Positions 33,701 through 45,700 of a stretch of 64,000 nucleotides of DNA are shown here, in pieces (within the stretch, counting starts at the first letter, position 1; every line of letters begins with the position of its first letter). The position numbers were made by a program, and so were the translations under genes. This stretch comes from Acanthochromis polyacanthus. Taxonomy: Eukaryota; Chordata; Actinopteri; Pomacentridae. The notes below the pieces were generated by a model. The model was not told where the DNA came from, made no database searches, and was given only the letters and a program-made list of their open reading frames with translations. The stretch spans positions 45,132,628 to 45,196,627 of the forward strand of contig NC_067116.1 of the NCBI RefSeq assembly GCF_021347895.1, written 5' to 3'.

Positions 33701-36700
33701 TACTTTGGTTATCTTTGTCTAATATTTAAATCAGTTTGATGGTTTTAAACATTTAAGTGGGTGAAATATTCAAAAAACCAAGAATTCCAGAAGGAGGCAA
33801 ATACTTTTTGACTTCACTGGATCTACTTACAGTTAGAGTTGTACTGAAAATGAACACCTGGCTTTACTCCGCACCAGTATCTGCTACATGCGCTGCATAC
33901 ATTCCTGAAAGGATGGAGTAGATCTGGAGCTGACTACATACATGCATGACTAACATACCCCAGACAGGTCCTTTTCTTCATTAAAATCAGTTGAAAATAT
34001 CTAATCTGCACATAAAGTACAGCGTATATCTGCCTGTATTTGAGTAAATGAGTAGTTCTAAATAGTGATTCATTCAGCGGGAGTGTCTGAGCTTAACCTG
34101 TGCAGAGAAGATGTGTTTCCAGGCTGCTGCGTGGGCCGAGCTAATGAGACGCATGACGTTCTGTGCAGCGTAAAGGACTGAACATAAAGACTGTGGTCTC
34201 CTCGGAAAGAAGAAATGAAAAAAGAGGAGGGGAAGTTCCTCTGTTAACCCTTTCATGTTTCCTCTTGCCTTTGCGGTGGAAATCCAGACAAGATAAGAAT
34301 GTTTGTTTGTTTTTTTTTTTTGTGAATGTCCACTTTTCGACAAACTCTGATGTTTCTGAGTTCCGGTGCAGCTTCTGTCGCTGGTCTTTCTGTGTCGCTG
34401 ACGGCTTTCTGGATTCAGTTTTTGACTTAAAATCATTCTATTTAGAGCCGCTGACCTTGTTGCTGTTTCAGTCAGGTGACCGAGCTCCTCTTCCTGCTTT
34501 CTGCTTTCTGAGAAATTAGACGCTTCTGCTGAGTCCCTCTGTGCAACAGCTGACAACAACAAAAAAAAAACTACAGCTGAACCCGACTGAGCAGCTTTCT
34601 CTATGATACACAGGAAACACCAGAATGCACATCTCCTCTCATTCATGCCTTCATATTCAAGGTGCACTCTTTAAGTTTGTTGATTTGTAATCGAATAACT
34701 CCGTATGCTGTCAGGCTTCTAGGAAAAACGCTGTCAGAGGTCTTATCATGGGGTTAATGCTTCTTTCTGTGACACCACTGAGGGTATTTTTATACCACAA
34801 GGTCAGACTAAATTCAGGAAATATGCTGCTGCGCTGTTTCAGATCCTCGTGAACGGGTTCTCTTGGGCCCAGAACTGAGTTCCGTTTAACGTTTTTACTG
34901 AATTCTGAGAACTTTGTTTTTTCATACCTGGGAATTTCTCCTAACTTGATTTTAGAAAGGCAAGCGTCTTGACCGGAAAGCCACAAACAGGATTCAGTAT
35001 CTGCAGAAACGTAAAACCCAGAGTGATGACATTTAGTGAGGACACACACACGTTTGTTTCCAGCACATTTAAATGATTCCGTGGCAAATGTTTGTGATTA
35101 TTAGAACTTAAAAATGGAAAAAAAAAAAGCAAAACTTTCCAACTTAGATGGTATTGTGGCCCCATAACCTTCCTGTAAGTGTAAATATATATGGATATGA
35201 ACATATTTACTGCTAAAAATAGTCTTTCGTCGACATTTCACCAACTTTTGAGGACTTTAAAATCTGTAGAATTTGATGTGTGGCAAGACAAGGTTCCGTT
35301 TTTTTTCAAATTTTTTGCTATTTTGATAAAATATTAATGTAAAGTACAAAAACCAGTTCATATAGGTGTCTATATATTATCATTATATGAGCAAAAATAG
35401 AGTTTAAATGCAGATGTTCACAGCCATTTTGGCTTCTAGGTGAAGAAATAATATTTAGAATATTTTGCTTTTGAAAATGGAAAAAATGGCAAACAAGAGT
35501 GCCATTGGGGTCCCAAAAGGTTCCTGTAAGTGTAAAGATATGGATGTTTCCGTATTTCCTGCTGAAAATCCAGTCTTTGGTCGACATTCCACCAGCTTTT
35601 GGGGCTCTGGCATCAATAGAATTTGATGTGTGCCAAATATGACAAGATAGCAAAAACAGTAGTGTGTATAAATGTCTGTAAAGTGCCATTATATGTGCCA
35701 AAGTTTAGTTCAAATGCAGAAATTCCCGACATTTGTGGCTTCCAGGTGAAGAAATTATAGTGTTTTAAATTACTGGACCTTGAAAAATAGAAAAAAATTT
35801 GCAAAGTTTTCAACTAATTGTAGCACTGAAGTCCCAGAAAGTTCCTGCAAGTGTAAATATATGGATGTAGCTGCATTTCCTACCAAAAATAACGTTTTTC
35901 ATCAACATTTTACCAACTTTTGAGGCTCTAACATCAGTAGAATTTGACGACTGGCAAATATGCAAGACAGGCTTCTTGTTCTTTGCAGTTTTGCCAAAAC
36001 AGCGGTGTGGACTCATTGGTAGGAACACAAAAACTGGTGTGCATTGATGTCTGTATATTGTTATAGGTGCAAACACACCAGCTGCTTCCATGCTGTCTTC
36101 ATGTATATGATGGTTATTTTGCTTTGCCAAATGGTCCCATCCGTGTACTTGAAATGATCACTAAAAAGAGAAACTGATGACAATTGAACACAACAAACTG
36201 TGTGTGTTTGCTGACAGAACGGTTCCATAGAAATCTGTGCAGAGAAGCAGACATCTGTTAGCTTTTACACGGTTTTAACAAACGTTTGCATCGTGCTGCT
36301 CAGCTTTTTGCTCTTTGCTGGGGTTTAATCTCTGAGCGACGTGGCAGAGCACAGAGTTGACTTAGTTTTGTTTATTTTTCATCTCTGTAATGAGAAACGG
36401 GGTCTCCTTCATATGGAAGAATTTACCTCTGGTCAGACCTCAGCAGCGTTGTTATTGTGAAGTCGTTTACAGCGTCGGTTCTGCTGTCGTTCCCTCGTAG
36501 AAGCAGTAGTGCGCTGTGAGTGTTGCGTTGTGTATTCTGTGGTGTGAAACTTAATTACTGGACGTTTAGGGCGATTCCTTCTGCTGCTGCTCTGTTAGCA
36601 CAAACTGTGGATCTCTAAAATCATTTTTGTGGAATTTTTTGTACTGTCTGTGGTCATTTTTAAAAGAAACTTCCTGTTTCGCTCATTGAAATTTGAGTAT

Positions 36701-39700
36701 GTTTGAACAACAATATCGCAGGAACTATTAAAGATAAAAAACGGGGATTTTGCTGTTATTTCTCATCGTGTGGTTGATTCAGAATCGGAAATATTGGACA
36801 AGTAGATCAAGTAGTACCTGATGTCTGAACCAAAAAATCTTCTAGAAATGCAATTATTTCAGACCATTTAACTCACAGCTTGTATTTTCAACACTGTTCT
36901 GTTCTAACTCTGCTGCACCGCTACGCTGTGTAATGTGCATGTGTGTGTGATGTGCTGGTTGGCAGGAAAGTGTGACTTCAGGTCATGTTATGCTTCAGAG
37001 AGCTTTTAGACAGTGAAGTAACCTGATTGTACAGATTTGGAAATGATTATTACATCACCTGTAGGAATAAAAATCACACAACGGCCCTCCAGCGCTGACA
37101 GTTTAGTTTGAAGTTCATCAGAGCGGTTAAATACTTTCAGCAACTTCCAAAGACATGAAGAAGTTTTATAATAATTCAGTACGTGCAGTAATAATGTTGC
37201 AAATCTGATGCATCTAACTGTAGAAATGTAATGAGTGGCTTTGTGTTGTGCACGAGCTGAATATTTGGAGATGACAGACTGTTGAAGCTAATTAGAGAGG
37301 AAACAGAGAAATCAGCTTTTTATTACAACTTTAACCGTCCTGTTGTCTTCATTTACGGGTTTTCTTTTCTGGAAAAAAATCCCAAAAATACAGCCAAAAA
37401 ATTCCCCAAATTTTTGAAAATTTGCAAAACTTTCAGGAAGAAAATTCCAGTAATTCCTTAAAAAATTTCCCCCAAAAGTTTAATTTTAAAAAAATCCCCC
37501 AAATTTGGTAAGAAAATTCTTGGAAATATTTTCCAAAAAAATTAGTAAAAATCTTCCAAAAAAATCCTAAAAATATCTAAAGTGATTCCATATATCTATA
37601 TATCAGTAAAACTTCTCATATTTTCTTTAAGAACATTCAGATAAAAATCAACCAAAATCCAGCAAAAATCACATTTTTAACATTTCTTTTTTCCCCACCA
37701 AAAAATGTTCAAAATTGCCCAAAAATGTTGAAAATGTGGACCTCAGAAGTTTCACTGTGAAAATGTATTTTTCCACATTTTCAAACTTTATAACGGGTCA
37801 GTTTGACCTGCAGATGACACCAGGGTTAAGAAGAAAACTCAGCATAGAACCACAAAGAAAGGCAGAACATGGTGGTTCCAGTGGTTCAATAATTATTCCT
37901 AAAGCTGTATGTTTGTGAAGCCCTTTATCTCCTCGGGATCTCCTCCGTGTAGATAAACACCTGAAATCCCTTCACTTGGTTTCTGCCCCTCGGCCTTCCT
38001 CGGCGTGGGGAAGTAATTATTCTCAGTCCTGATCTGGAAGTAAATCTCCTCTGCATATTTCTCAGTTTTATTTCTCAGTGACGCGGCTAAAAATAGACCT
38101 TTAGCCCGAAAAGCTGTGTGTGGAATGCGGTTTATTCAAAGTAGAAAATGGTGCCGAACAGCGAAAAGCTCCCCCTCCGATCGGCGAGGGCGAGTTCACT
38201 GGAACGGAGAGGAGTTGGGAGGAGAACAAAGTCTGAAGAGGAACCGGCCACAAGCTGCTGGCTGGAGGCTTGATGGCAGGAGACCAGGATGGGCAGCTAC
38301 AGAAACCCTCCATGTATCCGTCTATCATCTGCCTCTGGACCATCTGACTCAGAGCTGCTGCTGCTGCTTCCACATGAATTTAAATGAGCGCAGCGTCCGT
38401 CCCTCGATGCGTGTCGGGCTGCCGGTCTCTGGTTGTGGATGGCAGATTGAGGGGAACATGTGGGGGATGCGATGGGGCGGATTTTTCCCCCTCCATCAGC
38501 AGAGTTCTGCTGTCTTTGGCAGCCTCTCCCAGACGTTGTGAGTGAGCTCGGTCCAGAGCTGTGGTCGCTCCGGGCCAGACGGGGAGTCGGTTTGGCCTTC
38601 TCTGGTCCGGTCATGCAACCATCCTGAGCTGTGCATTTCCTCCTGGCAGCATCCAAACATGCACTGAAAGCTTAGCGGGGCTGTTTCTTTTTAAACTCTG
38701 AGACCCTTTGAGTCTGGTTCTGTTGTGACAGCCTTTGCAGCGTGCAGAAGATGGCTGATGTATCACTCCTCTCACCCACTTTTCTGGACACACAAACTGC
38801 CTCTTGCGGTTCTTGTTTAACAGCTTCCACAATATATGGAGTATAGGACACTATTTTTAGAGTAGGAGGGATTTTATTGGGTTCTTTCTTTTTTTGCAGA
38901 GGAAGCTGATCAGATTACGTTGGTGGAAAATGTGTGTGTCCTGAAGCTATAGGGGAGGTCTGCAGGCCTGGGTCACATTTGGAGGAGATGAGATCATCAT
39001 CTGTGGTGCTGGATTCTGGCTGCAGATTGAATGGCCACAACCTGAAACCGTTTGCTGCTGTCCTACTTTACTGCGTTCTGTTCCTTTGTCTTCTGTGAGT
39101 TTTCTTCCTTTTGTCCTGACGTTATTGTACGTACAGGAGAGACTGCCTTTAATCCCGTCTGCAGCCTGAACAAACGAGGCTTCTACCTGCACAGCGCTGC
39201 ACTCCTGAACTGGTTCAACTGGTTGATCCTTTGTTACGTGGTTCTGTTTGAAGCCTATTTACTCTCAAAGCAGGGCCTGTTTCAGCAAGTTACTGTATAC
39301 ATAGAAGGCTATATGTTGGAGGTGCACTGCTGTTCAGAACTCTGTCCTTATTTTTAAAAGAAGAGCGTTTTTTTTTCCAATGAAGATAGCATTAAATGAA
39401 TGATAAATCCAGTGCAGACATAGTTAATGTGGTAAATGACTATTGTAGCTGTAAACGGCTGATTTTTAATGGAATATCTCCATAGGGGTACAGAGGAACA
39501 TTTCCAGCAACCATCACTCCTGTGTTCTAATGCTACATTGTGTTAGCTAATGGTGCTGAAAGGCTCATTGATGATTAGAAAACCCTTGTAGTTATGTTAG
39601 CACATGGGTAAAAGTGGGAGTTTAATGGAGAACATGGAATTGTCTGAGTTTTTTTAACAGTTTTTTGAAAAGTTCAACACTTTTGAACAGTACTGTACAT

Positions 39701-42700
39701 TTTTAGTGCATTTATTTTTTACTATATGTTACTATATTTTTGCCATGTTTTTACTGCATTTTTCCTCTATATTTTCCTAGATTTTTACTGTATTTTTTAC
39801 TATATTTTTACTGTATTTTAATATATTTTTGCTATATTTTTACTAGATTTTTATAGTTTTTTTTTTTTTTTACTATATTTCAATGTATTTTTTTCCTAAA
39901 TGTTTGCTAGATTTTTTGCCATGTTTTTACTTTATTTTTAAGATATTTTTACTATATTTTTTAGGAACATTTCCAGCAACTATCACTCCTGTGTTCTAAT
40001 GCTACATTGTGTTAGCTAATGGTGTTGAAAGGCTCATTGATGATCAGAAAACCCTTGTGCAGTTATGTTAGCACATGGATAAAAGTGGGAGTTTTACTGG
40101 AAACATGGAATTATCTGGACGATTCCAAACTTTTGAACAGTAGTTTAGGTCAACTTTAACTCATTTGGTAGTAGAGAGCAACCTTCACTAATATAGAGCA
40201 ACTTTAATGAATGTAGAGCACCTTTCACTCATTTTTGAGTGACTTCAGCTCTCAGTGCTGCTGCTTATTTCTTTTAGTGACATCTGCACATTAGAACTCT
40301 GAAGCTTTCAACGTCATACGTGTAAAACATGAAGCTAAAATACACAATGAAGGAGATGTGGAAGTCATTAGTTTCTGCCCAAAGTAAAGTGAAAATCCTA
40401 TTTTTGATTGAGTATTCGCTGTGATCTGGTCTGTTTTCTAATCTGTGCTCTGTCGGCTGCAGTACCAAACATAGAAACATACTTATAGATTTTATGCACC
40501 ATAAACTGAATGCATGTAAGCTCCAGTGACGGCACGATGTGTTGAGTTTGTGCTGCTGCAACTGTTTGGTTTTGTGGCATTATTAAGCTCAACGGGTTTG
40601 CAGATAAAACCTCAGCCGTTTGTTCTGTATCACTCAGAGAAACTTTTATCAGGAGAAGAGTTGGTGAAACTGTGGCGCTTCTTGGAGCCGATTTAAACCC
40701 TAAACTCTGAACAGAACCTCCTCCAGAGCAGGTTAACTTTATTATTTGTCTGTTGAAGGGCGATTTGTTATGCAGCAGTTACACAAGCGTTCACAATAAA
40801 AACATCAAAAGAACTATTAAAAAATAAACAATAAAACATCACACAAAGCACAGAATAGGCAGGGGCATTAGCAGCAAGCTGGGGCATTTAGTCAGGTGTA
40901 GTTCAGTGCAAACAGCCCCGAAGTCGGCAGCAGAACGTTACTTAAATAGGTCGTCACAATAAGGTATGAACCACCTTTTTATTTCATTTATTTAGCCTTT
41001 ATTTATGCAGGTAATCTCATTGAGACACTGGGTCTCATTCTCAAGAGAGACCTGTCCTTAAATAACAGAAGACAACACTGAGTCACTGACAAACATTAGA
41101 CAGTATAATAATACAATAATAGAAAAGCACTCAGAGAGTGCAGACCTCCGCCAAGGATAGAGAGGAAAACAGGAAACCCATGCAGTAAAGGAGTATGAGC
41201 TGGAATTGAACCTGCGTCTCTGACACAGTTCTGTTTATGAATCACCTTCTTAACCAGTTGAGCTACCTGGACAAGTTGCTCCAACTTGTTGGACGACATA
41301 CTAACCTATGATGTTTTTGTCATATTTAGGACCACATACTAAAACATACTAAAAAATTCAAAGTGATCCAGAATCCAGGATCCTTTCCGGATTGCCACCA
41401 AAATTAAATCAGCTCTTCCTCTTACCATAGTCTACATCCCCTCAAAATTTCATCTGAATCTGCCCAGGCGTTTTTGAGTTATCTTGCTAACAGACTGACG
41501 GACGGACACACAAACGCTGGGTGTCCCATAACCTCCTTGGCGGAGGTAATAACACTGAGTTCCAGACAACAGGGTCATGACAAAACACAACATAGACATC
41601 AGAATGGATGTGCAAAGCGCCGAGTAAACAACATACACAGCGATTAGCGGAGCAGCATCAGTTACCATGGTGATCTAGCAGGTTAAAACTCAGACACTTT
41701 CATGGAAGCTTCTAACACAGCCTGGCCCTCTGAGATCACTGGCAGCCTTGTAGCTGAGGCCGAGGTCCTCCACACCCCTCCATCTCACGGCTGCAGACAG
41801 GAAGCTCCTATCATCCGGAACCCCTGAACAGGAAGCGGCTACGACACGGGAAGTAGCGGCAGCAGCTCGGTGCGCCGCGAGCTCAGAGCGCTGGAGGGGC
41901 GTGGATCGACCGGAGCACTGTATTGTTGTTCAGGAAGTGCAGAGGAGTAGCCGGCCATTCTGTCTGCTGATCCATTGTTTATCTCCTGCTCGTGGGTAGT
42001 CATTCTGGCTGGGTGGCATTGTGTACGGCTCTGGGAAAAGCTGGCATTACTGTGTTCAAGTCCCTGTGTCATGCCCATGAGTCAGCGTCCCACAAAAGCA
42101 CACATTAGCGCTCCTTTATTACCTGCAGCTTATTCTGTTTATACACATGTGTTCATACCACCGTGTCCAATGCTTTATGTATACAGTAAACCCACACTGT
42201 ATGTACGAGAGGTAATGCTTGTGGATGTTGGATTTTCATATTTCTTTCATACTTACACCGCTGTTTAAAAGTTTGGGTCGCTTAGAAATGTCCTTATTTT
42301 TGAAAGATCATTTTTTTCAATGAAGATCACATTAACTGAATGATAAATCCAGTGTAGACATAGTTAATGTGGTAAATGACTATTGTAGCTGTAAACAGCT
42401 GATTTTTAATGGAATATCTCCATAGGGGTACAGAGGAACATTTCCAGCAACCATCACTCCTGTGTTCTAATGCTACATTGTGTTAGCTAATGGTGCTGAA
42501 AGGCTCATTGATGGTTAGAAAACCCTTGTTCAGTTATGTTAGCACATGGATAGAAGTGGGAGTTTGATGGAAACATGGAATTATCTGAGTTTTTTGAACA
42601 GTTTTTGAAAGGTTCAGCACTTACGAACAGTACTGTACATTTCTAGTGCATTTTTTACTATCTTTTACTATATTTTTTCCTTGTTTTTACTGCATTTTTC

Positions 42701-45700
42701 CTCTATTTTTTCCTAGATTTTTACTGTATTTTTTTACTATATTTTTACTGTATTTTAATATATTTTTTGCTATATTTTGACTACATTTTTTACAGTTTTT
42801 TGACTATATTTTAATGTATTTTTTTCTAGATTTTTGCTTGATTTTTTGCCATGTTTTTACTGTATTTTTAATATATTTTTTACTATGTTTTTACTTAATT
42901 TTACTGTATTTTTTACTATGTTTTTACTGTATTTGTACTGCATTTTTTCTGTGTTTTTCTGTGTTTTTACTGTATTGTATTGTCTGGGTGACCCCAAACT
43001 TTTGAACTGTACATGCACTGTTTATACTATTTTGCCCATTTCATGCTTCCTGCGTCCACAAAAGTAACGCCTAAATTTCATTTTCAACCCAAATGAACTT
43101 GAAAGGAAAGCAAATGGTGCTTAAAGCTAATGCTTGTTTAGAGGAGAGGCTGTGTGAGGAGATTCTTCCTCATCATCACCTTTTATAGTCAGATTTAATA
43201 GTCATTAATGGTGCATGGTCACCGGATGTGTCACTTCAACATTTCCCTTTTTATATCTGCAGTGTATTCTGGTAGTGTTGCATTGCGTTTTAGAGACAGG
43301 ACATTGCATTTCCCCACTCCACATTTACATAAAGTTGAAGTTTCTGCTATTTTATTGAAATGAAGAGCATCAAGAATGGTTTGATATGTTTTTATACTTT
43401 GGAAAAACATTTTAGCAAACTGTTATCGATCCAAGACAAGGACAGGTTCATCGTTTTTTTTCTTTCCTCAAATGTTTCCGGAAACATGTTTTTTCAGAAT
43501 AAAAGGGAAATTTTTCAACCAAGCCACCATGTTTGTCCTCAGGAGGACCGTCATCCAATCAGAAGCGGTCAGTGTTTGATCATCCACAGGAGGTGATGAT
43601 TCCTGTTGAAGAGCAGCTGTCTAATGTCTAGTCGTACACCCGTCTAGCATCTAATTTTGGGAAGCGATTCAATCCCTCGCGTGCCTTTTCGTCGCTGTTG
43701 ACATGAATCAAAGCTGACTTGTATGAAGTCGTTTCTGCCGGACTACGGAGGGGGTTTAGTTTGTCGATGCTTTACTTTAGCGGTGCTCAAACACAGTTGG
43801 AAGCTCTAAAATCTCCAGATATCTTGTGCCAAGTCCGACCACTGAGCTCGACAGACCTCAGGAATATTTACTTACACACAATGCTGCTGACCAGTCTGTC
43901 AGAAGCTGCTCTGTCCTGTAAAAATAAGTTTGTCTTCGTTCGATTTGAGGGGAAATCTGCAGATGTATTGCAGTAAAACACCACAAAGTCTGCACACATG
44001 GATGCACATGGTCTATATATATCTTAGCACATTTGTCCTAGCCTTGAAGCTGTTACGCTTGGATGTTTTACATTTCACTAGACGACTTTAACAGCAACTT
44101 TTGCACCTCGGGTTAGATGCTACATTAGACTTATCTAATGTGATATAAACCCGTCGGCCTTCCTGTCATCACACTGTACAGAACATTACAGAAAACCATA
44201 ACATGCCTCCACACAAAGACCGTACACAGGTCCCATGAAGCTGCAGCCCACTTAAGGGTCTATTCGTGGTGCTCTGACCTCACCACAAGCTGGGGTTTGA
44301 TGTGGTGCCCCTCTAGACATGGGTGGAGCTGCCTGAAATGCCTCCAATCTGGTAAAACCCCAGACCACAAGAAGGGCAAAGCTGGTACGTGAAACCTAAC
44401 GACTGAACCACTTCACCTCCGACATGCGTCTTTCCCGCTGTTGGAATCGAAAGAGGGTCTAACACGCAGGAGAAAATGTTGAAATTAAGAAAAAGAAGAT
44501 TCTGGAGGGTGGGAGCATCTGTGGAAGCATCTGCTGTAACATCATTAGTTTCTGCAAAAAGCATAATTGCTCGCACGTAAACCACCGTTCAAAAGTTTGA
44601 GGTAATACAGGCAATTCCATGTTCTCCATGAAAACCGTTCCAAAACCAATTTCCATAAAATAGCGGAAACTTCAACTTTATGCAAATGTGGAGTGGGGAA
44701 ATGCAATGTCCTGTCTCTAAAACGCAATGCAACACTACCAGAATACACTGCAGATATAAAAAGGGAAATGTTGAAGTGACACATCCGGTGAACATGCACC
44801 GTTAATGACTATTAAATCTGACTTTTAAAGGTGATGATGAGGAAGAATCTCCTCACACAGCCTCTCCTCTAAACAAGCATTAGCTTGAAGCACCATTTGC
44901 TTTCCTTTCAAGTTCATTTGGGTTGAAAATGAAATTTAGGCGTTACTTTTGTGGACGCAGGAAGCATGAAATGGGCAAAATAGTATAAACAGTGCATGTA
45001 CAGTTCAAAGGTTTGGGGTCACCCAGACAATACAATACAGTAAAAACACAGAAAAAATGCAGTAAAAATACAGTAAAACTATAGTAAAAATATCTTAAAA
45101 ATACAATAAAAACATGGCAAAAATCTAGCAAAAAATCTAGAAAAAAAGACATTAAAATATAGTAAAAAAAATTGTAAAAATCTAGCAAATATAAAGCAAA
45201 AATATATTAAAATACAGTAAAAAAATACCGTAAAAATCTAGGAAAAAATACAGTAAAAAATGCACTAAAAATGTACACTACTGTTTAAAAGTGCTGAACT
45301 TTAAAAAAAAAAAACTGTTAAAAAAACTCAGATAATTCCATGTTTTCCATGAAAACTCCCACTTTTATCCATGTGCTAACATAACTGTACAAGGGTTTTC
45401 TAATCATCAATGAGTCTTTCAGCACCATTAGCTAACACAATGTAGCATTAGAACACAGGAGTGATGGTTGCTGGAAATGTTCCTCTGTACCTCTATGGAG
45501 ATATTCCATTAAAAATCAGCTGTTTACAGCTACAATAGTCATTTACCACATTAACTATGTCTGCACTGGATTTATCATTCATTTAATGTGATCTTCATTG
45601 AAAAAAAGCTGCTTTTCTTTCATCAATTAGGACTTTTCTAAGTGAGCCCAGACTTTTGAATTGTGGTGTAGAGGAATGAAATTTCCTATATATTAGTTGC

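Larger units (their letters stand above)
32688..33819 (-). mobile_element. Tc1-like transposon remnant with long TIRs, LINE inserted
   Basis: The terminal inverted repeats are about 115 bp: CGTGAAAAAGTGTTTGTCC on the left and, reverse-complemented, AAGTCAAAAAGTATTTGCC on the right, with matching interiors (TTTAAATATTAGACAAAGAT-type). The minus strand at 33228-33010 encodes a transposase piece with [23 protein letters not shown] and [12 protein letters not shown]. Tc1 transposases usually have QDNDPKH there. The N-terminal two thirds of the transposase are deleted. A LINE end is inserted at 33284-33690. Confidence 0.88.

Noticed and set aside
34074..34667. 197-codon minus frame in intron 3
   Set aside because: No recognisable domain, repeated Lys/Ser-rich stretches, and no splice or promoter support. 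Probably chance in a less AT-rich patch.
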